Assembly (NCBI GenBank): GCA_034434835.1 | Contig: DAOTXX010000121.1 | Span: 1-59,300 of the forward strand | Source of the DNA: JBGLNJ01 sp034434835 | GTDB lineage: Bacteria > Chloroflexota > Anaerolineae > Fen-1058 | DNA length: 59,300 nt | Direction: 5' to 3' | Part shown: piece after piece, positions 30,671 to 38,073 of the stretch | Layout: each line of letters opens with the position of its first letter | Numbering within the stretch: the first letter of the stretch is position 1 | Translations under genes and position numbers: made by a program | Notes under the pieces: model-generated | Databases searched by the model: none | Told to the model about the DNA's origin: nothing | Seen by the model: only the letters and a program-made list of their open reading frames with translations

Positions 30671-31243
30671 ATGGACATTGTCGTCGCACTCGTCGGTTTG
30701 GCGATCCTGGTGATCGTCGCCGTTTACGTGGCGCAGCCGTTGATCGCTCGCCCGCGCGTCCGAGGGCCTGTCCAAGAGTCGCCGCGCGACAAGCTGCTGG
30801 CCGAGCGCGATGCGATCTATGCGACGATCCGCGATCTGGACATGGATTTTCAGACAGGCAAGCTGTTGGAAGCCGACTATCACGCGCTCCGAGACAGGTA
30901 CATGGCGCGTGGCGTCGAGATTCTAAAAGAACTGGACACATTGTTTGATCTAGATCGAAAGTCGGAGGTCGGAGGTCGGAGGTCGGAAGTCGGCGATGAG
31001 ATCGAAGCCGCTGTGCAGGCAAGGCGCCGGGCTAGAACGCAGGCTCGACCTTTGGAGGATGACATCGAGGCCGCGATCCGCTCTCGTCGTCAATCCAAGA
31101 TCGGCCATCAGCCATCAGCCATCCGCCATCCGCCATCCGCCATCGGCCATCTACAATGCCCCTCGTGTGGCCGCCCGGTGGACCCGACCGATCGCTTTTG
31201 CGCCAGATGCGGTGCTGCGCTGGCTGTGGAGGCAAGTCGGTGA
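30671..31243 (+). CDS. CcmI-like membrane protein with zinc ribbon
   Basis: 190 residues from ATG 30671 (GAGGAA upstream). One membrane helix (about 4-22) is followed by a helical hairpin, LLAERDAIYATIRDLDMDFQ then GKLLEADYHALRDRY, which matches the cytoplasmic N-terminal module of CcmI. The tail is a C4 zinc ribbon (CPSCGRPVDPTDRFCARCGAA). Between them two heptamer tracts are translated as Arg/Ser/Gly- and Pro/Ser/Ala-rich linkers. The TPR part of CcmI is absent. It lies in the ccm operon between ccmG and the dihaem lipoprotein. The role is presumably assembly of the ligation complex (inference). Confidence 0.8.
   Translation: MDIVVALVGLAILVIVAVYVAQPLIARPRVRGPVQESPRDKLLAERDAIYATIRDLDMDFQTGKLLEADYHALRDRYMARGVEILKELDTLFDLDRKSEVGGRRSEVGDEIEAAVQARRRARTQARPLEDDIEAAIRSRRQSKIGHQPSAIRHPPSAIGHLQCPSCGRPVDPTDRFCARCGAALAVEASR
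30957..30995. repeat. Heptamer tract GGAGGTC inside the CcmI-like gene
   Basis: About four consecutive copies of a GGAGGTC/GGAAGTC unit, encoding SEVGGRRSEVG. Three units are 21 bp, so only a change by a multiple of three copies keeps the frame. Confidence 0.85.
31104..31153. repeat. Heptamer tract GCCATCC inside the CcmI-like gene
   Basis: About seven copies of GCCATCA/GCCATCC/GCCATCG directly before the zinc ribbon, encoding QPSAIRHPPSAIRHPPSAIG. Confidence 0.9.
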
Positions 31244-33147
31244 GGAAATTGGCGCGCTGGCTTGTCGTTGCCTTGGCATTCGGAGCCGTTGTGGCCCTGG
31301 CGTCCTGCAACACCGCGGGCGAGTTGCCCGCCGGCCCGGTCACGCCGATCGTCCCGCCGCCGGGCGTTGCTGCCACACGCTCGGCTCAGCCGACCTCTGC
31401 GCCTGTCGCCAGCACGGCGGCTGCGCCGATGACAGTGACGCTGCCCGTGCGGCTGCCTGTGGCTTCAGATGGCGAGTCCCTTTACGTTGCGCGCTGCGCG
31501 GCCTGTCACGGTGCGACGGGCAAAGGTGATGGACCGCAAAGCCAGCAAATCGTTGCGAGCATGGGCGGCACGCTGCCCAACTTTGCAGACTTGGCCTACG
31601 CGCGAGCAGCCAGGCCGACGGATTGGTTCAACGTGATCACGGTCGGTCGGCTCGAAAAAGGAATGCCGCCCTTTACCGGCCTGACGGACGCTCAACGCTG
31701 GGATGTGGTGGCTTATCTGTACACACTTTCCATCCCCCAGGAACAGTTGGAGCAGGGCAAAGCGATCTACACAGACAAGTGTGTGGCCTGTCATGGCGCT
31801 TCAGGCAAAGCCAATACGCCGGGCGCGCCCGATCTTGCCGACGCCGCCAGGATGATTGCCAAATCCCAGGCCGATCTTGAAACCATCATTGTTAGCGGTC
31901 GAGGCGCGATGCCGGGCTTTGCCACGTTGAGCCAATCGGAACGTCGGGCTGTGGCCGATTACGTGCGGTCGCTTTCGATGCAGTTGAACCCGTTGGCTGC
32001 GCCTGTGACGGGTCGAGCCAGTATCATCGGAACTGTTGTCAATGGCACAGCGGGGGCCAAGGCTCCGGGCAATTTACCGGTGACGCTTTATGCACTTTCG
32101 CCGGATGGTTCCGCGATCATGTTCACACGCACGATCACGTCAGATGCGAACGGACAGTTTGTGTTCGATCAGCTCGATGGCGCGGCTCCGATTCTGTATG
32201 GCGTCCAGACGCAGTACCTTCGGGCGACCTATACCAGCGACCCGTTGACCTTTGCCCATGGCGGCTTGACGCTCACCGTGCCCATCACCGTCTACGAGAT
32301 CACAACGGACGCGAGCGGGTTGCGCGTCGAGCAGATGCACTTGTTCTTTGAATTCCTCGGGCCGGGGAGCGTGACCGTTGGGCAGTTGCTCATTGTGTCG
32401 AACTTGGGTGACCGGGCCTACCTGGGGGCAGACGGCGTCTCGGCGCGTTTTCCGCTGCCACCTGGCGCGACCGACATCCGCTTCCCGGATGGCGAGTTGG
32501 GTGGACGCTTTCAACCAGTGAGCAGTGGCTTGGCCGATACGGAACCGGTGCTGCCAGGCACTGGCTCGACCCAGATATTGGTTTCGTATGATTTGCCTTA
32601 CGATGGCAAAAGGCTCGACCTCGCTCTGCCGATGGCCTACCCGGTCAGGAGCGTCATCGCGCTGGTGCCCGAGGGGGGCGTCAAGCTTGCCAGCCCGCAA
32701 TTGACCGAGGCGGGCACGCGCGCGACGCAAGGCGGCAACTTGGTCAACTATGTCGGCGGGAACATTGCTGCTGGACAAAACCTGGTGCTGCAGTTGAGCG
32801 GTGCGCCCCGCCTGGCCGCTGCGGGCGAATCAGCTTCAGGCGGCCCAAGCGCGCCGCCTATGCTGATCATCAGCGCCGCCCTGGTGCTGGTGGCTGTCAG
32901 CATTGTTGCTGTGGTCTGGATCCGGCAGCAGCGACGGGCCAGCGAGTTGGTCGGGCAAGAGATTGAGGACTGGGAGGCGCAGCGCGAAGAACTTTTGGAC
33001 GCCCTGGCCGCCCTCGACGATGACTTTGAAGCCGGGCACATCCCAGAATCGGACTATCGTCGCCAGCGCGCCGAGTGGAAAGCCGGGTTGATCGAGTTGA
33101 TGGGAAGAGACGAAGGACAAAGGGCGGAGGACGAAGGGAATCCATGA
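31240..33147 (+). CDS. Dihaem cytochrome c lipoprotein with CcmI-like cytoplasmic tail
   Basis: 635 residues from GTG 31240 (GGAGG eight bases upstream, GTGA overlap with the zinc-ribbon gene). The signal peptide ends ALASC, a lipobox. Two cytochrome c domains follow: CAACHGATGKGDGP and CVACHGASGKANTPG, each with a downstream Met region (GMPPF, AMPGF). A beta-rich domain of about 350 residues comes next. A membrane helix (about 545-567) then leads to a cytoplasmic helical hairpin, REELLDALAALDDDFEAGHI then PESDYRRQRAEW, the same module as in the preceding protein. The beta-rich part is unidentified. Its stop overlaps ccmA by 4 bp. Confidence 0.88.
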   Translation: MRKLARWLVVALAFGAVVALASCNTAGELPAGPVTPIVPPPGVAATRSAQPTSAPVASTAAAPMTVTLPVRLPVASDGESLYVARCAACHGATGKGDGPQSQQIVASMGGTLPNFADLAYARAARPTDWFNVITVGRLEKGMPPFTGLTDAQRWDVVAYLYTLSIPQEQLEQGKAIYTDKCVACHGASGKANTPGAPDLADAARMIAKSQADLETIIVSGRGAMPGFATLSQSERRAVADYVRSLSMQLNPLAAPVTGRASIIGTVVNGTAGAKAPGNLPVTLYALSPDGSAIMFTRTITSDANGQFVFDQLDGAAPILYGVQTQYLRATYTSDPLTFAHGGLTLTVPITVYEITTDASGLRVEQMHLFFEFLGPGSVTVGQLLIVSNLGDRAYLGADGVSARFPLPPGATDIRFPDGELGGRFQPVSSGLADTEPVLPGTGSTQILVSYDLPYDGKRLDLALPMAYPVRSVIALVPEGGVKLASPQLTEAGTRATQGGNLVNYVGGNIAAGQNLVLQLSGAPRLAAAGESASGGPSAPPMLIISAALVLVAVSIVAVVWIRQQRRASELVGQEIEDWEAQREELLDALAALDDDFEAGHIPESDYRRQRAEWKAGLIELMGRDEGQRAEDEGNP

Positions 33148-33842
33148 TCGAGGTCCAAGGACTTGGCAAGTCTTTCGGCCCGACGATCGCTTTGCGGGGT
33201 GTGACTCTCTCTATTGCAGAGGGAGAATTTGTCACGCTCGTCGGCCCGAACGGCGCGGGCAAGACGACACTGCTCCGCATCCTGGCGACCCTGACCCGTC
33301 CGACGCAAGGCCTGGTCAAGGTCAGCGGTCACGTGTTGCCGCAACACGCGGCTCAAGTGCGTCGCCAGATCGGCCTGGTGAGTCATCAGACGTTGCTCTA
33401 TGGTGACCTTTCCGCCGAGGAGAACTTGCGCTTTTATGGTCGAATGTATCAGGTGGCCGATCTCGAGGCGCGCCTCACGCAGGTTTTGGAAATGGTCGGG
33501 CTGGCGCATCGCCGCCGCGATCCAGTACGGACGTTTTCACGGGGGATGCAGCAGCGGCTGGCGATCGCGCGGGCGGTGCTGCATCATCCTTCGCTGATGC
33601 TGCTTGACGAGCCATACACCGGATTGGATCAAGAGGCTGCCGCGCGGCTGGAATCGGTCATGTCCAGCGTGGGCACCGAAGGCCGGACCGTCGTGATGAC
33701 GACGCACGATCTGGAACGTGGCCTGGCGGTGGCCGATCGAGTGGTGATCCTTGCCAAAGGTCGCGTGGTCTTTGAGGCAGCGCGGTCTGATCTGGACACA
33801 AAGGCGTTTAGAGAGGCGTACCGTCAACACACTCTGGCATAA
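33144..33842 (+). CDS. ccmA: Haem exporter ATPase CcmA
   Basis: 232 residues from ATG 33144 (ATGA overlap); the longer frame from 33075 is not used. Walker A GPNGAGKTTLLR near residue 36, the signature FSRGMQQRLAIARA, Walker B LMLLDEP and the H-loop TTHDLE make a complete ABC ATPase. With CcmB and CcmC it releases holo-CcmE. The position directly before ccmB fixes the identity over other ABC ATPases. Confidence 0.95.
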   Translation: MIEVQGLGKSFGPTIALRGVTLSIAEGEFVTLVGPNGAGKTTLLRILATLTRPTQGLVKVSGHVLPQHAAQVRRQIGLVSHQTLLYGDLSAEENLRFYGRMYQVADLEARLTQVLEMVGLAHRRRDPVRTFSRGMQQRLAIARAVLHHPSLMLLDEPYTGLDQEAAARLESVMSSVGTEGRTVVMTTHDLERGLAVADRVVILAKGRVVFEAARSDLDTKAFREAYRQHTLA

Positions 33843-33936
33843 TACATGCCGCGTAGCAATTGTGTGTCACGCAGTGCGCAATACGAAACACGTGTCGCGT
33901 AATCTGTAGCTTGCGGCGCAAAAACATTACACGCTC
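33843..33936. repeat. Degenerate heptamer tract, ccmA-ccmB gap
   Basis: Units of about 7 bp can be read as ACGCAGT, GCGCAAT, ACGAAAC, ACGTGTC, GCGTAAT, CTGTAGC. It is more decayed than the other tracts. No ribosome site for ccmB is obvious. Confidence 0.55.
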
Positions 33937-34611
33937 ATGACGTATCTAAGACAAGTCGCCGCCATCATTGCCAAGGACATTGCCGCCGAGCTTCGCACGC
34001 GCGAGATGCTCAGCTCGATGGGCGTATTCAGTATTCTGGTGATTGTGGTCTTTAACTTTACGCTCGAATTGACCGAGCGGCAGATCGTTCAAACGACGGT
34101 CCCTGGTGCGCTGTGGGTGACGATCGTTTTTGCCGGGATGCTGGGCCTCAACCGCTCGCTGGCTGTCGAACTGGACAAGGGCTGTTTGGATGGGCTGCTG
34201 CTGACGCCCGTGGACCGCAGCGCGATTTTTTTCGGCAAGGCGCTGGGCAACGCGCTGTTCATGCTGGTCGTCGAGGTTATCGTCGTGCCGCTGTTTGTGG
34301 TATTCTTTAACGTGCCGCTGGCGCAGCCGTGGATCGCGGTGATTCTCGTGCTGGGCACGCTCGGATTCGCGGGCGTGGGCACACTGCTCAGCGCCATGGC
34401 CGTCAACACACGGGCGCGCGAAGTGATGTTGCCCATCTTGCTGTTTCCGGTGGCGATGCCAGCGCTCATTGCGGCGGTCAAGGCCACCGGAGGCGCCATG
34501 GCGGGTCTGCCTATGTCCGAATGGCAACAGTGGCTCAATCTGTTGATCGTGTTCGACGTGATTCTCGTGGCGGTTTCTATCATGGTGTTTGAGTATGTGG
34601 TCGAAGAATGA
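33937..34611 (+). CDS. ccmB: Haem exporter membrane subunit CcmB
   Basis: 224 residues with six predicted membrane helices. It has the family features RTREMLSSMGVFSILVIVVF at the N-terminus, LNRSLAVELDKGCLDGLLLTP and, later, LPILLFPVAMPALIAAV. CcmB forms the CcmABC transporter core. It sits between ccmA and ccmC in the standard order. Confidence 0.95.
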   Translation: MTYLRQVAAIIAKDIAAELRTREMLSSMGVFSILVIVVFNFTLELTERQIVQTTVPGALWVTIVFAGMLGLNRSLAVELDKGCLDGLLLTPVDRSAIFFGKALGNALFMLVVEVIVVPLFVVFFNVPLAQPWIAVILVLGTLGFAGVGTLLSAMAVNTRAREVMLPILLFPVAMPALIAAVKATGGAMAGLPMSEWQQWLNLLIVFDVILVAVSIMVFEYVVEE

Positions 34612-34650
34612 CGTTTGACGTCTGACGTTTGACGTCTGACGTTTGACGAA
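34608..34650. repeat. Heptanucleotide repeat tract, ccmB-ccmC gap
   Basis: Six units, GACGTTT alternating with GACGTCT, ending GACGAAT. It starts at the ccmB stop codon. Confidence 0.95.
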
Positions 34651-34667
34651 TTGGAGCAAGGAGGAGC

Positions 34668-35378
34668 ATGAAACACCCGACCGATCGCGTGGGGATCGTC
34701 CTGGCAGTTGCCAGCGCCATTCTCGTGGTCGCTGCGCTCGCGCTGGTCTTTATGTGGGCGCTGCCCGAAGTCACCATGAAAGAGGTTCAGCGCATTTTCT
34801 ACTTTCATGTAGCAGTGGACTGGGTTGGCTTTTTGGCGTTTTTCGTGACGCTAGTCGCCTCGGTCGCTTACTTGCGGACGCACGACCGCAGGTGGGACAT
34901 CCTGGCGGCCTCGTCGGTCGAGATCGGCGCGTTGTTCCTGACGATGGGCGCAGTGACCGGCAGCCTGTGGGCGCGGCCTGTATGGAACACCTGGTGGACG
35001 TGGGATGCGCGCCTCACGACCGTCGCGATCACGTGGTTGATCTACCTGGCTTACCTGATGCTGCGCGGCGCGATTGACGATCCACAGCGGCGCGCGCGGT
35101 TTTCCGCCGTGTATGGCATTGTCAGTTTCGTCACGGTTCCGCTGACGTTCGCCTCGATCTTTTTCATGCGGACGATCCACCCGGCGCTGCTCACGGCAAG
35201 CGCCGAGGCCCAGGGCAAGATGCAGTTCGAGACCGGGCTGGCCTCGGCACGCATGGGGATGACGCTGACGTTTTGCGTCGTCGCGTTCACTGTCATCTAC
35301 ATCACTTTGCTGCGGATGCGCATCAAACTGGAGCGAACAGCGGATCGCGTCGCCAAACTGCAGCAAGAGCTTGTGTAG
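34668..35378 (+). CDS. ccmC: Haem handling protein CcmC
   Basis: 236 residues, six membrane helices. The WWD signature is WNTWWTWDARLTTVAITW near residue 105-122. Flanking His ligands are in FYFHVAVDW and in IHPALL. GGAGGAG precedes ATG 34668. CcmC loads haem onto CcmE. It is followed by ccmD, as usual. Confidence 0.97.
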   Translation: MKHPTDRVGIVLAVASAILVVAALALVFMWALPEVTMKEVQRIFYFHVAVDWVGFLAFFVTLVASVAYLRTHDRRWDILAASSVEIGALFLTMGAVTGSLWARPVWNTWWTWDARLTTVAITWLIYLAYLMLRGAIDDPQRRARFSAVYGIVSFVTVPLTFASIFFMRTIHPALLTASAEAQGKMQFETGLASARMGMTLTFCVVAFTVIYITLLRMRIKLERTADRVAKLQQELV

Positions 35379-35379
35379 T

Positions 35380-35437
35380 TCAATGTCAATTGTCAATTGT
35401 CAATTGACAATTGGTAATTGATCGTTGACAATTGAGA
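35380..35437. repeat. Heptanucleotide repeat tract, ccmC-ccmD gap
   Basis: Three copies of GTCAATT followed by GACAATT, GGTAATT, GATCGTT, GACAATT. The tract is also partly self-complementary (CAATTGTCAATTG). Confidence 0.92.
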
Positions 35438-35444
35438 GGAGAAT

Positions 35445-35603
35445 ATGTCAGACTTGATGGGTTTCAAGAACGCAATCTTTTTGGTCACCGCTTATGGGGT
35501 GTTCTGGTTGGGCACCTTTATCTATGTCCTTATGTTGTCGCTGCGCCAGCGCAATCTGGAAAAAGACCTGGAAGTGCTCGAGGCGCTGACCAAGAAGGAT
35601 TAG
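35445..35603 (+). CDS. ccmD: CcmD-like small membrane protein
   Basis: 52 residues. An AGAGGAG ribosome site precedes ATG 35445. One membrane helix (about 10-32, AIFLVTAYGVFWLGTFIYVL) is followed by the charged helix SLRQRNLEKDLEVLEAL. Length, topology and place after ccmC match CcmD, which frees haem-loaded CcmE from CcmABC. The sequence itself is too short for certainty. Confidence 0.82.
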   Translation: MSDLMGFKNAIFLVTAYGVFWLGTFIYVLMLSLRQRNLEKDLEVLEALTKKD

Positions 35604-35627
35604 TTAGCTCCAGAAGGATGCGGGACC

Positions 35628-36467
35628 ATGACTGCTCAGACTAGGGCGCCATCGCCCGTTGGTCGCTTTGTCACGTTCACCCATGCGGTTGCCTTTGTGT
35701 TAGGCTTTTCGGTTGTCTTTGTCGCCCTCGGCGCTGCGGTGACTGCGATCGGGCAAGTCTTGTATGATGTGCGAAGCTGGCTTGCCCTCATCGGCGGCAT
35801 AGTCGTCATCGCTTTTGGACTGGCGACAGCGGGCTGGGTGAACATTCCATTTCTCGAGTACGACACACGCTACCAGGGTTCTGCAGGACGCGATCTGGGC
35901 TACCTCTCATCGTTCTTGATGGGCGTGTTCTTTTCTGCGGGATGGACACCCTGCGTCGGCCCGACGCTTGGCGCCATCCTGACGCTGGGGCTGAACGAGC
36001 AGACGGTGGGGCAGGGGGTCTTTTTGCTGGTCGGCTATTCGCTCGGCCTGGGTATCCCGTTCCTCCTGACCGGGCTGGCTGTGGACCGCGCGACGACGCT
36101 CTTGCGCCGCGCGCGCCGACACATGCCTGTGATCAAGATGACGACGGCGATCCTGCTCGTCCTCATCGGTGTGCTGCTGTTGATAGATGCGCTGCCGCAC
36201 GTTATCCCACAGGTAGGCGATTGGTTCGGGCAGAATTGGATGCTGGTGTTCCCCGCCTGGGTCCCGTCTATCCAAGGGCTTGGCCGCTGGGCGTTGAGCC
36301 AGGGCTTGTTCCTGGACGTGTCTGAGGCGGGCGCAACCATCACGCCGACGTTCTTGATCGCGTTTCTGGCCGGGCTGCTTTCGTTCCTTTCGCCGTGCGT
36401 GCTGCCGCTGGTCCCGGCCTACATCGGTTACCTGGGCGGGCGAGCTGTCCGGGTCGCGGCGTCGTAG
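35628..36467 (+). CDS. ccdA: CcdA-type thiol-disulfide transporter, apparently circularly permuted
   Basis: 279 residues, six membrane helices. CcdA moves reducing equivalents across the membrane to CcmG through two cysteines. In usual CcdA the first helix carries SPCVLPLVPAY and a later helix carries TPC(I/V)GP. Here the protein opens with the segment that normally follows helix 1 (THAVAFVLGFSVVFVALG), has GWTPCVGPTLGAIL near residue 108, and ends with AFLAGLLSFLSPCVLPLVP, the canonical N-terminus. Joining the end to the start restores the normal order. Both cysteines are present. With six helices, moving one end to the other keeps every helix's orientation. It is the last gene of the ccm operon. 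Confidence 0.88.
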   Translation: MTAQTRAPSPVGRFVTFTHAVAFVLGFSVVFVALGAAVTAIGQVLYDVRSWLALIGGIVVIAFGLATAGWVNIPFLEYDTRYQGSAGRDLGYLSSFLMGVFFSAGWTPCVGPTLGAILTLGLNEQTVGQGVFLLVGYSLGLGIPFLLTGLAVDRATTLLRRARRHMPVIKMTTAILLVLIGVLLLIDALPHVIPQVGDWFGQNWMLVFPAWVPSIQGLGRWALSQGLFLDVSEAGATITPTFLIAFLAGLLSFLSPCVLPLVPAYIGYLGGRAVRVAAS

Positions 36468-36613
36468 GTGGGCGCATCATTTTTACCACCAAGACACGAA
36501 GGCACCAAGGATTCTTGAAATGTTGTCAGTGGCTCGTACTTTGTTTCCGCCAGAGGTCACCACAGGTCAGTCAAACTTGGTGCCCTGGTGGTGAGAAAAG
36601 GGCAACCGAGTAT

Positions 36614-36704
36614 CAGTAGATCCAATTTTCAGCGCAGAGCGGGCTCCCATGCCCGCGAAACGGCGGCGTGGGAGCCGCCTCCGCAGGGATTTTTGGATCT
36701 ACTG
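36614..36704. mobile_element. MITE-like element
   Basis: 91 bp with perfect 12 bp terminal inverted repeats CAGTAGATCCAA/TTGGATCTACTG, flanked on both sides by AGTAT (36609-36613 and 36705-36709), a candidate target-site duplication. The interior holds a further inverted repeat (GGCTCCCA ... TGGGAGCC). No coding capacity. It sits in the 269 bp gap after ccdA; the rest of that gap has a heptamer-like start (36483-36512). Confidence 0.75.
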
Positions 36705-36736
36705 AGTATACAATCTCAGCAGGATAGGAGAACAAT

Positions 36737-37450
36737 GTGGCAACGGTGAATCGCTCGAGTGGGGTGGCGGATCGTTTGAGCTTGTGGCTATCCCGGCATT
36801 GGCTGGCGCTGCTGAATACCGTGGTGGCAGTTTATCTCGGCTTACCCTTTGCGGCGCCGGTTTTGATGAAATTCGATCATCCATTTGCAGCCAGGATCGT
36901 CTATGGCATCTATGCGCCCTTGTGTCATCAGTTGCCGCAGCGTTCATATTTTCTGTTTGGCGAGCAGGCAGTCTATTCGTTCGACGAGCTTGGAAAGCGA
37001 CTGGACCAGGAACAACTTCCGGCGATCCCGTGGGCGCAGTGGCCCAAGCCATTCAACGGCAATCCTCAGGTGGGCTATAAAGTGGCACTCTGCCAGCGCG
37101 ATATAGCGATCTGGGGTGGGATGCTCCTGGGCGGGCTACTGTTTAGCCTGTTTCGTACTCGTATCAAGCCTTTGCCGTTCTGGGCATTTTTGCTGATTGG
37201 ACTGGTCCCCATCGGGCTGGATGGCGGCAGCCAGTTGATCAGCAAACTGGCGGCCTGGTACTGGCCTCATCTGGGCATCATGGAGCGCGAAAGCACCTGG
37301 CTTCTCCGCGCTCTCACGGGCGGGCTGTTCGGTGGGACGGCAGCGTGGGTGGTGTTCCCGTATCTTCAGACCGCTTTTGCCGAAATCGCCGAGACCGCAA
37401 GCCGCCGGGCGACTGAGCTGGCCCCGCCGATAACAGCGCCAGGGCCATGA
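36737..37450 (+). CDS. DUF2085 family membrane protein
   Basis: 237 residues from GTG 36737; the ATG two bases earlier is out of frame. Family hallmarks: APLCHQLPQRSYF near residue 60, GYKVALCQRDIAIWGG near 112, and PIGLDGGSQLI near 155. Four or five membrane helices alternate with these motifs. The conserved Cys-His and Asp residues suggest metal or redox chemistry, but the function is unknown. It follows the MITE-like element and probably has its own transcript. Confidence 0.85.
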   Translation: MATVNRSSGVADRLSLWLSRHWLALLNTVVAVYLGLPFAAPVLMKFDHPFAARIVYGIYAPLCHQLPQRSYFLFGEQAVYSFDELGKRLDQEQLPAIPWAQWPKPFNGNPQVGYKVALCQRDIAIWGGMLLGGLLFSLFRTRIKPLPFWAFLLIGLVPIGLDGGSQLISKLAAWYWPHLGIMERESTWLLRALTGGLFGGTAAWVVFPYLQTAFAEIAETASRRATELAPPITAPGP

Positions 37451-37491
37451 ACCGGGGATTCTATACTCGGCGCGGCCACCAAGTTTCATTT

Positions 37492-37525
37492 TGTCATTGC
37501 GAGGCCGAAGGCCGAAGCAATCTCC
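37492..37525. repeat. Interspersed palindromic repeat, TCATTGCGAGG family
   Basis: TGTCATTGCGAGG, then the hairpin GGCCGAAGGCC, then GAAGCAATCTCC. Related to 21783-21823. Confidence 0.7.
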
Positions 37526-37599
37526 AGCGAGCGCAAGTGACAGTGCGCGACGGCCAATGGCCTACGGACAGAATGAAAGTTTATGACCGTTGGCAGTAT

Positions 37600-37631
37600 A
37601 GCCGCTCCGCCTGGCGAGAGCGGCTTTTTTT
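37600..37631 (+). terminator. Rho-independent terminator
   Basis: Perfect 8 bp stem AGCCGCTC/GAGCGGCT with a 10 nt loop and a run of seven T. It ends transcription from the DUF2085 gene. Confidence 0.9.
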
Positions 37632-37644
37632 GTCTCTGATGGAT

Positions 37645-37673
37645 TTGCGTTGTGTCACAGCTTGGGGCATAAT
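37645..37673 (+). promoter_or_regulatory. Sigma-70 promoter of the DUF971 gene
   Basis: TTGCGT (37645-37650), 17 bp spacer, CATAAT (37668-37673), directly after the terminator. The same -35 variant occurs at 54180-54185. Confidence 0.55.
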
Positions 37674-37700
37674 GTAGGCACTGGATCACGAGGAGATCTC

Positions 37701-38033
37701 ATGAACGCCAAACGCCGCTATCCTGCCCCCAAATTGGATCGAGAAGCCGGGCGGCTGATGATTGATTGGCCCGACGGCCATCACAGCGAATATTCCCTCT
37801 GGAATTTGCGTGCGGCCTGCCCCTGCGCCGAATGTAACGCCTACCGCAACAACCCTGATCCACTCAAGGTGGCTCCCACGCCCGACAGTCAGGTTCGAGA
37901 GATCAACTACGTGGGCAACTATGCCATCCAGTTCGTGTGGGAGGACGGGCACAGTTTTGGCATTTACTCCTGGGACATGCTCCGCAGGATGTGTCTCTGT
38001 CCGGCCTGTCGAGGCGGCACGGAGAGCGAATGA
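37701..38033 (+). CDS. DUF971 domain protein
   Basis: 110 residues from ATG 37701 (GAGGAG upstream). DUF971 core: LMIDWPDGHHSEYSLWNLRAACPCAECN and GNYAIQFVWEDGHSFGIYSWDMLRRMC read in pieces. It ends CLCPACRG. The Cys pairs (CPCAEC, CLCPAC) suggest metal binding. Family members are stand-alone or linked to Fe-S assembly and to gamma-butyrobetaine hydroxylases; the role here is unknown. Confidence 0.88.
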   Translation: MNAKRRYPAPKLDREAGRLMIDWPDGHHSEYSLWNLRAACPCAECNAYRNNPDPLKVAPTPDSQVREINYVGNYAIQFVWEDGHSFGIYSWDMLRRMCLCPACRGGTESE

Positions 38034-38073
38034 TGGCTTGTCCTTCATCCCTCATCCTTTGAAGGAGGTGGCG

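Noticed and set aside
27175..35437. Direct repeats as a possible CRISPR array
   Set aside because: Units are 7 bp with no unique spacers and no cas genes nearby.
37762..38073. N-terminal extension of the receiver-Roadblock protein
   Set aside because: The extra 104 codons overlap the DUF971 gene in another frame, and GGAGG precedes ATG 38074.
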